Below are positions 8,353 through 16,581 of a DNA stretch of 64,000 nucleotides, in pieces (positions within the stretch are counted from its first letter, which is position 1; the number at the start of each line of letters is the position of its first letter). Origin of the DNA: CAWGLW01 sp963823525 (GTDB taxonomy: Bacteria; Pseudomonadota; Gammaproteobacteria; Steroidobacterales; Steroidobacteraceae); assembly GCA_963823525.1 (NCBI GenBank), contig CAWGLW010000006.1, positions 372,001-436,000 of the forward strand. The letters are read 5' to 3'. The position numbers and the translations under genes were made by a program. The notes below the pieces were generated by a model. That model searched no databases. It had not been told where the DNA came from and was given only the letters and a program-made list of their open reading frames with translations.

Positions 8353-10296
8353 GTGCCACAATCGTACGCAAGACCAGCCGCCATGGCCCTGGCATGGCTG
8401 ACCATGCTTTCACTTGCGAGTGGATTTCCGGGCCGCGCGGCCGCCGATTCCGCAGTTTACACCTGGCGGGATATCGAGCGAGTCGTGGCATTCGCCGATG
8501 TGCACGGTGCCTACAAGGAACTCACCGGCCTGTTGCGGACCGCAGGTGTGATCGACACCGACCTGCAATGGTCCGCCGGCCGGACGCACGTGGTCAGCGT
8601 CGGCGACCTGCTCGACCGGGGCGCCGACTCACGAAAGGTCATGGACCTGCTGATGCGACTGCAGGGAGAGGCGGCGGAGGCAGGCGGGCAGCTGCACATC
8701 GTGCTTGGCAATCACGAGGCGATGAACGTTCTCGGCGACCTGCGTTACGTTTACCCGGGTGAGTATGCGGCTTACATTCCCGACGAAGACCCGTCCCTCC
8801 GCGAGGCCCGGCGAGCCGAGGTTCTCTCGCGGAACCCGGCGATGAGCTCCGCGGATTTCGACAAGCAGTTTCCGCCGGGCTACTTCGGTCACCGAAAGAT
8901 GCTTGGCCCGCAGGGGCACTACGGTCGCTGGCTGCTTTCGCTGCCGGTGGCCGTCATCGTCAATGACACCGCGTACCTGCACGGTGGTCCGTCCTCGCTG
9001 CTGCAGGGCACCTCGATCGAGGGCCTCAATCGCGACTACCAGGCGGCACTGAACGACTACCTCGAGGCCGATGACACGCTGCGGAGCGCCGGGCTGCTGC
9101 GTGTCGAGGACGACTACGGCAAGCGCGCAGAACTTGCCGGTCAGCGGCGCGTTGCAGGTGGCGAGTCGACGGCCAGCCTCGGACCGGCCGTTGAGCGATT
9201 CAAGCGTGCCGATGAAAATCCACTGCTCGGGCCGGCCGGCCCAAACTGGTATCGGGGCGCCGCCTACTGCAACGAGTGCGCAGAAGCCGACGTGCTCGAT
9301 CCATGGCTGCGGAGCGTGGGTGTCAGGCGCGTGGTCATCGGTCACACGGTGGCCCGCAACGGCACCGTCGTCTCCCGATTCGACGGCACCGTCATCAAGC
9401 TCGACGCCGGCATGAACTATGCGGTTTACAGGGGTCGCCCGGCCGCACTGGTGTCCGAAGCCGGCCGGTCATATCTGATCTACGGTGATCGGGCACCCGC
9501 CCCTGTCGCCGTGCCGCCGGAACCGCTTTATCTGAGTTCCCAGACGCTTGGCGAAGATGAGGTGCTCGAGCTTCTGCGCAGCGGATCGATTGAAACCGTC
9601 GAGACCTGCTCACCGGGCGTTTTCGACGTGCAGGTCAGCGCCGGCGAGCGGCGCGTACGGGCTGTTTTCGAGGCGGCCAGCAGCGAGCAGATCAGCCACG
9701 AGCTGGCGGCCTACCGGCTGGATCGATTGCTCGATCTGGGGCTGGTCCCGGCCACGGTGGAACGTGAGCGAGACGGTGTCCGCGGCGTCTTGCAGGGCCG
9801 CCCGGCGAACTGGGTCAGCGAGCAGGATCGCATAAACGCCCGCGATGGCACGCGCGTCGGCCTGAACTGCCAGACCGTCACGGCCGCGCCGCAGGCCACA
9901 CCGTCCCGCCGGGCCCTCACCGCGGCAGACCCGGCACAGCGCTGGCCCGTCGGGGGCTGGTGCAACGCCGCTGACCAGGTGCAGCTGGCCTACGCATTCG
10001 ATGCGTTGATCGGAAATCGCGGCCGTAGCCTCGATCGGTATCTGTACGACAGTGACAACTGGATGCTGCTCCTGAGCGGACACGCGCAAGCGTTCTCTGG
10101 CTCGAACGAGCTGACTAAGGCCCTGGAAGACCAGCTGCCCGCCACGGGAGCCGAGATGCAGCGTCGGCTGCGAGCACTTGATGAGGGTGACCTGCAGAAG
10201 ACCGTCGGCGACCTCCTGAACAAGCGTGAAATCAACGCCCTGCTGAAGCGCCGCGATCGCATCGTGCAGCTGGCCGATTCATCCGCCAGTCGTTGA
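8353..10296 (+). CDS. Secreted calcineurin-like metallophosphatase fused to a degenerate kinase-like domain
   Basis: A 647-residue exported protein from the GTG at 8353, with GGAGAG 5-10 nt upstream (ATG at 8383 is an alternative start). After the signal peptide (to about residue 32), residues 45-375 form a metallophosphoesterase with all classical blocks: ADVHG, GDLLDRG, GNHE, a YLHGG His and GHT. Residues about 395-640 resemble the neighbouring kinase fold: HELAAYRLDRLL with its Glu, then VPATVERE. The catalytic positions are lost, however: the Lys position reads AVFEA, the NxDRH-type loop reads GNRGRSLDR, and the IDHGRAF-type metal site reads LSGHAQAF. It therefore appears to be a pseudokinase fused to an active phosphatase, encoded next to an intact kinase-fold gene. 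Confidence 0.78.
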   Translation: MPQSYARPAAMALAWLTMLSLASGFPGRAAADSAVYTWRDIERVVAFADVHGAYKELTGLLRTAGVIDTDLQWSAGRTHVVSVGDLLDRGADSRKVMDLLMRLQGEAAEAGGQLHIVLGNHEAMNVLGDLRYVYPGEYAAYIPDEDPSLREARRAEVLSRNPAMSSADFDKQFPPGYFGHRKMLGPQGHYGRWLLSLPVAVIVNDTAYLHGGPSSLLQGTSIEGLNRDYQAALNDYLEADDTLRSAGLLRVEDDYGKRAELAGQRRVAGGESTASLGPAVERFKRADENPLLGPAGPNWYRGAAYCNECAEADVLDPWLRSVGVRRVVIGHTVARNGTVVSRFDGTVIKLDAGMNYAVYRGRPAALVSEAGRSYLIYGDRAPAPVAVPPEPLYLSSQTLGEDEVLELLRSGSIETVETCSPGVFDVQVSAGERRVRAVFEAASSEQISHELAAYRLDRLLDLGLVPATVERERDGVRGVLQGRPANWVSEQDRINARDGTRVGLNCQTVTAAPQATPSRRALTAADPAQRWPVGGWCNAADQVQLAYAFDALIGNRGRSLDRYLYDSDNWMLLLSGHAQAFSGSNELTKALEDQLPATGAEMQRRLRALDEGDLQKTVGDLLNKREINALLKRRDRIVQLADSSASR

Positions 10297-10299
10297 TGA

Positions 10300-11961
10300 T
10301 CAGCCGTGACCGGGGTGGACGCGTCGACGCATGATGAAGGCACTGCGCGCTTCGGTCCCGTCGACGTCGCTGGCGATCACGGTGACCCTCAATTCCTCAC
10401 AGTACTCCTCCGGCACCGTACCCTTGAAACACCGGTATCTTGTGTCGAACCGCAACCACCCGGGCAACGGCCTGCCGTTGTCGAGACAGGCACTCAGGGT
10501 CAACACATCGCCCGGATCGGCATCCCAGAACGAGTCCGTGGCGACCTGGTGCTGCACGGGCTGACCCGGGACGTACAGCAGATCCGGTATCGGCTGATCC
10601 GCCTCGGGTGGTCGATTGAACGTGCTCTGCCGTGACTTGTGGCTGTATTCTCTCCCGATCGCAACCGCCAGCCCGATCCACAGCAGCGCCAGCGCGAAGT
10701 TGAGTATCGCGAAATTCGTCACGGACCAGTTGAACCAGTTCAGACCGGCAAATACCACACCGGCCTGCAGCAGGTCACCGAATCGCCAGAAGAACGTATC
10801 GATCGCCGTCTTGCCCTCGTACTTGGAGTCGCGATCGACCGGCAGGAACAGCGCCTGCCGCGTGGTATTCATCAACGAATAGTCGACACTGTTCTCGGTG
10901 ATCTTCACCAGCCGCACCAGCGTAAAGACCGGTACGAAGCCCACCAGCAGCGGCGAGAAGGCCAGCAGCGCATAGCCGGTCGCGACGATGATCGGATGAA
11001 TGACCAACGCCCCACGCACGCCGACCCGGCGATAAATGCGCGAGACCAGGAACAGCTGGATGGACAGGCCGATCAGCGTGACCCAGAACTGGAAATTGCC
11101 ATAGAACGCCGTGATCAATTCGCTCGCGTCGAGCCCGCCGGCGCTGGCGGCCGCCTGGCGTGCCGCATCGCGCTGCACGAAATCGGCGAGGATGAATTCG
11201 CCGGTCGTGTTGATCCAGTTCAGCAGCACGACGAGCAACGCGATCAGCAGCAGGTAGCGATCGCGCATGACCAGCCCGAATCCACCCATGAGGCGAGGGA
11301 CGGGCGTGCTGCGCTCTACGGCAATGGCGCGCGAACCGCGCGGCACGAGTCGATGCTCGGGCCCGGTCAGCAGCAGCGTCAGCAGCAATGAGCCGGTAGC
11401 GACCAGCATGAGGCCCTCGGGTGTCAGCCCGGCCACCGCCAGCTGTGCCGTCTTGGCGCCCACGAGTGCACCGAGATTTGCACCGACCATGATGATCGGG
11501 AAGAGGCGTTGCCCGCTCTTGGTATTGAACGTATCGGCGGCGAACGCCCAGAGCTGCGCGATCACCATCACGCCATAGATGCTGACCCAGACGAAAAACG
11601 TGAACGCGATCGATATCCCGGCCCAGGCCAGCACAGCGAACAGCAGCATGTTGACCGCAAAGAACAAAGTGACGGCACGCAGCAGGCGCTCTCCGTCCAG
11701 GCGCCGGCGTACGGCGCCGTAGGCCGGCACAAGGGCCATCAGAACGAGGGCGATGACCGCCACCGCATACGCGCGCACCTCTGCCGAGAAGCTCGTCAGC
11801 ATGAACGCCTCGCGCAGCGCCTTCACGATGAGGTACGAAAACAGCAGCAGGAAGCCGTGCAGAAAGAACAGCAGCACGCTGCGGCCCTCGCCCGGGCGCA
11901 TGCGCGTGAACAGCGTCATCAGCCGCTCGAGTGGGGACAGGCCTGAGTGATCGGAAATCAA
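10300..11961 (-). CDS. TLC/NTT-like (ATP:ADP translocase family) membrane transporter with C-terminal cadherin/Ig-like domain
   Basis: A 553-residue integral membrane protein. About 12 hydrophobic segments span residues 25-435, and patterns such as KALREAF and KYEGKTAIDTFFWRFGD are typical of bacterial TLC (nucleotide-translocase-like, MFS-fold) proteins. Residues about 460-545 are soluble and read like a dystroglycan/He_PIG cadherin-like repeat: FWDADPGDVLTLSA, GRPLPGWLRFD, then VTVIASDVDGTEA. The start is a TTG at 11961 that overlaps the stop of an 18-codon leader ORF (TTGA). It converges with the phosphatase gene, with 3 nt between their stops. The substrate is unknown; nucleotide transport is not implied by family membership alone. 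Confidence 0.75.
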   Translation of the reverse strand: MISDHSGLSPLERLMTLFTRMRPGEGRSVLLFFLHGFLLLFSYLIVKALREAFMLTSFSAEVRAYAVAVIALVLMALVPAYGAVRRRLDGERLLRAVTLFFAVNMLLFAVLAWAGISIAFTFFVWVSIYGVMVIAQLWAFAADTFNTKSGQRLFPIIMVGANLGALVGAKTAQLAVAGLTPEGLMLVATGSLLLTLLLTGPEHRLVPRGSRAIAVERSTPVPRLMGGFGLVMRDRYLLLIALLVVLLNWINTTGEFILADFVQRDAARQAAASAGGLDASELITAFYGNFQFWVTLIGLSIQLFLVSRIYRRVGVRGALVIHPIIVATGYALLAFSPLLVGFVPVFTLVRLVKITENSVDYSLMNTTRQALFLPVDRDSKYEGKTAIDTFFWRFGDLLQAGVVFAGLNWFNWSVTNFAILNFALALLWIGLAVAIGREYSHKSRQSTFNRPPEADQPIPDLLYVPGQPVQHQVATDSFWDADPGDVLTLSACLDNGRPLPGWLRFDTRYRCFKGTVPEEYCEELRVTVIASDVDGTEARSAFIMRRRVHPGHG

Positions 11962-12014
11962 AACGCGGTGGCGTCGCTGACGCCGTTGACGGTGCAGGCG
12001 TGTTGAGTCGTCAT
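11958..12014 (-). CDS. Putative 18-aa leader peptide translationally coupled to the TLC transporter
   Basis: An ATG at 12014 preceded by an AAGGAGAG-type ribosome-binding site (complement of 12021-12031) opens an 18-codon ORF, MTTQHACTVNGVSDATAF. Its TGA overlaps the TTG start of the transporter (TTGA). The weak TTG has no good ribosome-binding site of its own, so coupling would explain its translation. It could also be the remnant of a shifted N-terminus. Confidence 0.35.
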   Translation of the reverse strand: MTTQHACTVNGVSDATAF

Positions 12015-12080
12015 GCCTTGCTCTCCTTCAGACCCTGTCCGCTCGAGTGCCCGACATTGGCGGCAGGCGGCATACCGCCA

Positions 12081-14414
12081 TCATCCGGTGCGCATGCCCG
12101 GCAGCGCCGGATCCGAGAGGATCAACGGCATCGGGTAGCCGTTTTTCACAGCGCGCTCTGCGAGCCGAACCGATTCGGCCTTGTCACCGCGGTCGGCCGC
12201 CGCCAGCGCGGCAAAATAGTTGACAAACTGGTCATCGGGATCGAGCTCCATGGCGCGCTCAATATAGCGCGTTGCGCGCTCCGCCTCGCCGACGCGCCCG
12301 TAATAATAGCCAAGCAGTGACCAGGTCACGGCATCGGAGTCGTTGATCGCAAGGGTCCGCTCGGCGAGCTCGATTGCACGACGATAGCCCTCGACGGCGG
12401 CATCGCGCCGCCCTTTCAGGTACCAGAGCGAGTCGGCGCGACTGCCCCAGAGCTGGAAGTCGTCGGGCGCGAGCGTAATGGCCCGCGAGTACATCGCAAC
12501 CCCTTCCTCGAAACGCCCGAGAAAATAGTTGATCGTACCGAGGTTCGAATACGCGCTGCGCGAAGGCTCGATTTCGTTGGAGCGCCGGAACGCCACCGCC
12601 GACTGCTCGAGGTTGCCCGTCATCATCAGCGCCGCGCCGAGGTTATTGTGGCCATTCGGATTGGCGGGTGCGAGTTCGGTCACGCGGGTGAAGGCGTCTA
12701 TGGCAGCTTCAGCCCTGCCGTCGTTGAAAAGAAACATCCCGAGGCGATTGTAGGGCAGCCAGTATCCGGGCTCGACCGCGATGGCCTCGCGGAAACTGTC
12801 CTCGGCTTTTGACTTTTCACCCAGGCCCAACAGCGCGGCACCGAGTTCCATGTGCAGCTCCGCGTCGCGCGGGTTCTGCGATATCAGCCGGCGCAGGATC
12901 GGCTCGGCTTGCTCGTAGCGACCTCCCAGGTCATAAAGACGAGCCAGGGCCAGTTCTGTCTCGGGCAGCGCGGCGCCGCTCTCGAGCGCCTTTCGACAGG
13001 CGGATTCGGCACCGGTCATCGCATCCGGGCTGGCCGTTTTCTGATAACGAAGGATGCCAACGTCGCAAAGACCGGCATAGGCGCGCGCGAAACCAGGATC
13101 CGCATCCAGTGCAAGCTGGAACAGGCGTTCAGCTTCGTCAACATGGCTGATCGCACCGGCCTGCCTGAGCTCCGAGAGGCCGGCCAGGTAATAATCGTAG
13201 GCACGCGGATCGTTGGTGCTGGCCATCTGCACCTGCTCGGCCTGTTCGGGTGTCAGTACGATCTGCAGGTTCTGCGTGATCTGCTGCGAGATCTCCTGCT
13301 GGATCTTGAGCAGATCCTCCCAGGGACGGTCGTAACTTTGCGTCCACACGTGGTAGCCGGTACGTGCGTCGATGAGCTGTACCGTGACACGCACGCGTTC
13401 GTTCTGCCGACGTATGCTGCCCTCCAGCACGTAGTGCACGCCGAGCGCTTCGCCAATGTTGCGAATGTCGACTTCCTTGCCTTTGAACGCGAACGCCGAG
13501 GTTCGGGCTGCGACCCGAAGTCCCGGCACCATGGCCAGGCTGCTCGAGAGTTCCTCGCTCAAGCCATCGCCGAGGTACCCGCCATCGCCGTCCGAACTGA
13601 AATCATTGAGCGGCAGCACGGCGATGGATGGCGCTCCGTCATCGACGATCGGCCGGACTGCCCGGGTCTGCGTCTCCAGCGAGGTCCACCAGGCGTAGCC
13701 CGTTACACCGGCCATCAGGACCACGCCGATGACCAGGGCCGGCGCCACTGCCTGGCGGGCCCGTGGCAGCTTCACCGTCGATGCGCGACCGTCGGCTTCA
13801 ACACCGCTGGCGGTAATCTCGTAGGCCCAGGCCAGCGATGCGATGACCGGCAGCCCGAGGATCGCCAGGATAGTCAATGCGGTCATCCACCATTCGGGGA
13901 AATGCAGCGGCTCGAAAGTCACCTCTGCGATCTGCAGGACGATCCAGACCCCCACCAGGTAGCCGCCTGAAACGCGCAGGACGTGCCGACGCCTCAATTC
14001 AAAATAAAAGGATGCCAGCCGATCAGGCAGTGAGCGCTTGCCCGTGAACTCTATGGTGCCGGTTGCCGTCGTCGCCAGATTCTCGCTCAGCGGCTGAAAA
14101 TGCGCGATCAGCGCATAACCTTTCTTCGGCACCGTAACGATGTACTCCGGCTCGCGCGGATCGTCGCCGAGTAACTCCCTAAGCGAGTGAATCGTCCTGT
14201 TGAGGGCGTGTTCGCCAACGTTCTCGGCCGGCCAGCCGCGCTTCCTGAGCGTTTCGCGAGAGACGGTCTCACCGTGGTGGCTGACGAGGCACGACAACAC
14301 CCTCATTTCGCCGTGCGAGAGCGTATGTTCCAGTGCGCCGGAAGAGATTCGGCGCCGGCTCGGCTCAATGAGCCAGTCTCCCAGTCGAAAATCGGGGTTC
14401 TCAGTGGCGACCAT
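12081..14414 (-). CDS. CadC-like membrane winged-helix regulator with TolB/FlgO-like domain and TPR repeats
   Basis: One-component membrane regulator of 777 residues, starting at the ATG at 14414 right after a run of G. Residues about 8-105 are an OmpR/PhoB-type winged helix (ETLRKRGWP, then HALNRTIHSLRELLGD and the VPKKGY wing). Three hydrophobic segments lie near 148-170, 174-198 and 223-245, so DNA binding would be cytoplasmic and the C-terminus periplasmic. Next comes a FlgO/TolB-like domain (AVLPLNDFSSD, YLGDGLSEELSSSLA, VLEGSIRR). At least eight TPR-like units then run from about residue 400 to 750. The transporter lies downstream on the same strand with about 66 bp to the leader ORF, and may be its target. 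Confidence 0.85.
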   Translation of the reverse strand: MVATENPDFRLGDWLIEPSRRRISSGALEHTLSHGEMRVLSCLVSHHGETVSRETLRKRGWPAENVGEHALNRTIHSLRELLGDDPREPEYIVTVPKKGYALIAHFQPLSENLATTATGTIEFTGKRSLPDRLASFYFELRRRHVLRVSGGYLVGVWIVLQIAEVTFEPLHFPEWWMTALTILAILGLPVIASLAWAYEITASGVEADGRASTVKLPRARQAVAPALVIGVVLMAGVTGYAWWTSLETQTRAVRPIVDDGAPSIAVLPLNDFSSDGDGGYLGDGLSEELSSSLAMVPGLRVAARTSAFAFKGKEVDIRNIGEALGVHYVLEGSIRRQNERVRVTVQLIDARTGYHVWTQSYDRPWEDLLKIQQEISQQITQNLQIVLTPEQAEQVQMASTNDPRAYDYYLAGLSELRQAGAISHVDEAERLFQLALDADPGFARAYAGLCDVGILRYQKTASPDAMTGAESACRKALESGAALPETELALARLYDLGGRYEQAEPILRRLISQNPRDAELHMELGAALLGLGEKSKAEDSFREAIAVEPGYWLPYNRLGMFLFNDGRAEAAIDAFTRVTELAPANPNGHNNLGAALMMTGNLEQSAVAFRRSNEIEPSRSAYSNLGTINYFLGRFEEGVAMYSRAITLAPDDFQLWGSRADSLWYLKGRRDAAVEGYRRAIELAERTLAINDSDAVTWSLLGYYYGRVGEAERATRYIERAMELDPDDQFVNYFAALAAADRGDKAESVRLAERAVKNGYPMPLILSDPALPGMRTG

Positions 14415-14519
14415 GCCCCCCCCGGCAATGTTCTGCGCATCCTTCCCGCTAGGATACCAAAACGCCAAGATACGACAGGAAAAGCTTCAGCCGACGAAGT
14501 GGCTGGGCGGGTCAGCCGA

Positions 14520-15692
14520 TCACGAACCGGCCTGGCTGAGCGCCCGGCTGAGATCTTCGAGCAGATCATCCACATCCTCGGCGCCGATTGACAGCCGCAC
14601 GGTACCCGGCCCGATTGCCGACCAGCGGCGCTGCTCTGCGGTCAGGTCTCTCGGCTGCTGCATGACCGGCGCAACCACGAGGGATTCAGTCGATCCGAGA
14701 CTGGCCGTGATGGCAAACAGCTCGAGCGCTTCAGCGAAGCGTGTACCGGCGTCGAGCCCGCCACGCAGGTCGACGGCCAGCAGGGCGCCAAAGCCATCCA
14801 TCTGCGCGCACGCGAGATCATGACCTTCATCCTCCGGCAGCCCCGGGTAACGGACCCGCTCGACCGCGGGATGGGATTGCAGAAACTCGGCGACGCGCAT
14901 GGCGTTGCGACTCTGCGCGTCCCAGCGCAGGAAGTACGTCTTCAGGCCGCGCAGGATCAGGAAAGCCGCGTGCGGATCCAGTGTCGATCCAAGAATCGGC
15001 GCGTCCGAGCGCATGCGCTCAATAAGTTCATGCCGTGCGATGACGGCGCCCCCCATCACGTCACCGTGTCCCGAGGCGTACTTTGTCAAGCTATGGGCAA
15101 ACACGTCCACGTCGAACGACCCGTGGTTATGCAGGCCACCGACGGTGTTATCCAGCAGCGTGAGGGCACCGTGCGCGCGGGCCAGGCTCGTGATTCGCGC
15201 AATGTCGGCAACCTTGAGTACCGGGTTGGTGGGCGACTCAAATGCCAGCAGCCGGGTGGGGATTTCGGCCAGGACCCGGTCCAGCCCCTCGAGGTCGTCG
15301 ATCGACAGCATCGTGCTGCTCACGCCGAACCGCCCCAGGACACGGCGTATCAGCACGCGGGTCGGCTGATACATCTCCGCAAAGTAAACGACGTGATCAC
15401 CGGCCTTGAGCAGCGCCAGCATTGCAACCGTGATGGCTGCGATACCGGAGGCGGTCAGCAGGCAGTCGTCGCGTTCCTGCATCTCGGCGAGCACTCGCTC
15501 CAGTTGACTCAGCGTCGGGTTGGAAGAACGCGAGTAGTAGAATCCCTCGCGTTCCCGGCGCCAGTATCTTTGCGTCTCGCCAACGTCATCGAAGGTGAAT
15601 TTCACCGACTGGTAGATCGGATCCACCAGCGGCCGGTTATCGCGCGGCACCTTGACCCTCGGCGGGTGGGTCACTCGGGTTCTCTTTTTCAT
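14520..15692 (-). CDS. Cys/Met-metabolism PLP-dependent enzyme (cystathionine gamma-synthase/beta-lyase family)
   Basis: Fold-type I PLP enzyme of 390 residues, the family's standard length. The PLP lysine lies in SLTKYASGHGDVMGG. Other marks are YSRSSNPT (phosphate and substrate region), LTASGIAA and the C-terminal SLGSTESLV/RLSIGAED block. Reactions in this family include cystathionine beta/gamma-elimination and methionine-gamma-lyase chemistry; sequence alone does not decide. The omega-amidase gene ends 15 bp upstream and a methionine aminotransferase lies beyond it, suggesting a sulfur-amino-acid or methionine-salvage unit. Confidence 0.88.
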   Translation of the reverse strand: MKKRTRVTHPPRVKVPRDNRPLVDPIYQSVKFTFDDVGETQRYWRREREGFYYSRSSNPTLSQLERVLAEMQERDDCLLTASGIAAITVAMLALLKAGDHVVYFAEMYQPTRVLIRRVLGRFGVSSTMLSIDDLEGLDRVLAEIPTRLLAFESPTNPVLKVADIARITSLARAHGALTLLDNTVGGLHNHGSFDVDVFAHSLTKYASGHGDVMGGAVIARHELIERMRSDAPILGSTLDPHAAFLILRGLKTYFLRWDAQSRNAMRVAEFLQSHPAVERVRYPGLPEDEGHDLACAQMDGFGALLAVDLRGGLDAGTRFAEALELFAITASLGSTESLVVAPVMQQPRDLTAEQRRWSAIGPGTVRLSIGAEDVDDLLEDLSRALSQAGS

Positions 15693-15707
15693 GGTCGCCC
15701 GGGTGCG

Positions 15708-16490
15708 CTAGAGGCCGCGGATCTCGAAATCGTCTGCATCGAGGTGTACCGGGAAGTCTGCGCGATAGTTCTCCAGCAGCGCACGGTCCAGCACAACCGT
15801 TTCGACCGAGTCCCCGTCGTGTTCATTGTTCAATGCCTGGCCCTGGAAATCCACGGCCACGCTGTCACCTGAGTAGCTCACGCCGTTCTCGTCCCGGCCC
15901 GTCCGATTGACACCCACGACGTAACTGATGTTCTCGACTGCCCGCGCGCGCAGCAATGATTGCCACGCGAGGCGGCGGCGGGCCGGCCAGTTGGCCACGT
16001 AGAGCAGCAGTTCGTAATCGTTACGGCTCCTGCTCCAGACCGGGAAGCGCAGGTCGTAACAGATCAGCGGACAGATCCGCCAACCCTTGTATTCGACGAT
16101 CAATCGGCTGTCCCCCGCCGTATATTGCTCGTGCTCGCCGGCCATGCGAAACAGGTGGCGCTTGTCGTACCAGCGCATGCTGCCGTCGGGCGCTGCCCAG
16201 ATCAGGCGGTTGAAGTGCCTGCCGGCATCCCTGACGATCAGGCTCCCGGTGATCGCGCAACCGAGCGCGGCGGCTTCCTCGCGCAGCCAGCCGATCGTCG
16301 GGCCGCTCATTTCTTCCGCCTGCCCGGTGCCGTCCATACTGAAGCCGGTGGTAAACATCTCCGGCAGCACGATCAGGTCCGTATGTCCCAGCAGACCACG
16401 GAAATGCGCTGCGAGGTTTCGGCGATTGCTTGCGGGGTCCTGCCAGATCGTATCGGCCTGGATCATCGTGACGCGCAGATGGGAAGTCAT
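15708..16490 (-). CDS. yafV: Omega-amidase YafV-type (nitrilase superfamily)
   Basis: Carbon-nitrogen hydrolase of 260 residues. The nitrilase triad is visible: Glu in LPEMFTTGFS, Lys in WYDKRHLF, and Cys in CPLICYDLRFPVW. The TTGFSM and KRHLFRMAGE patterns are those of YafV/NIT2 omega-amidases, which hydrolyse alpha-ketoglutaramate or alpha-ketosuccinamate. Glutamine-dependent methionine aminotransferases make alpha-ketoglutaramate, and such an enzyme is encoded 91 bp upstream on the same strand. The pair fits the methionine-salvage glutamine transaminase/omega-amidase route. Confidence 0.9.
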   Translation of the reverse strand: MTSHLRVTMIQADTIWQDPASNRRNLAAHFRGLLGHTDLIVLPEMFTTGFSMDGTGQAEEMSGPTIGWLREEAAALGCAITGSLIVRDAGRHFNRLIWAAPDGSMRWYDKRHLFRMAGEHEQYTAGDSRLIVEYKGWRICPLICYDLRFPVWSRSRNDYELLLYVANWPARRRLAWQSLLRARAVENISYVVGVNRTGRDENGVSYSGDSVAVDFQGQALNNEHDGDSVETVVLDRALLENYRADFPVHLDADDFEIRGL

Positions 16491-16581
16491 GGGCTCGTGT
16501 CCATTTTTCGATTTTCTCCACTCATAGAGGGCTCAACGCGATGGCCCGGGCGGCAAAGGGTGCCGTCGTGACGCGCCGGGG

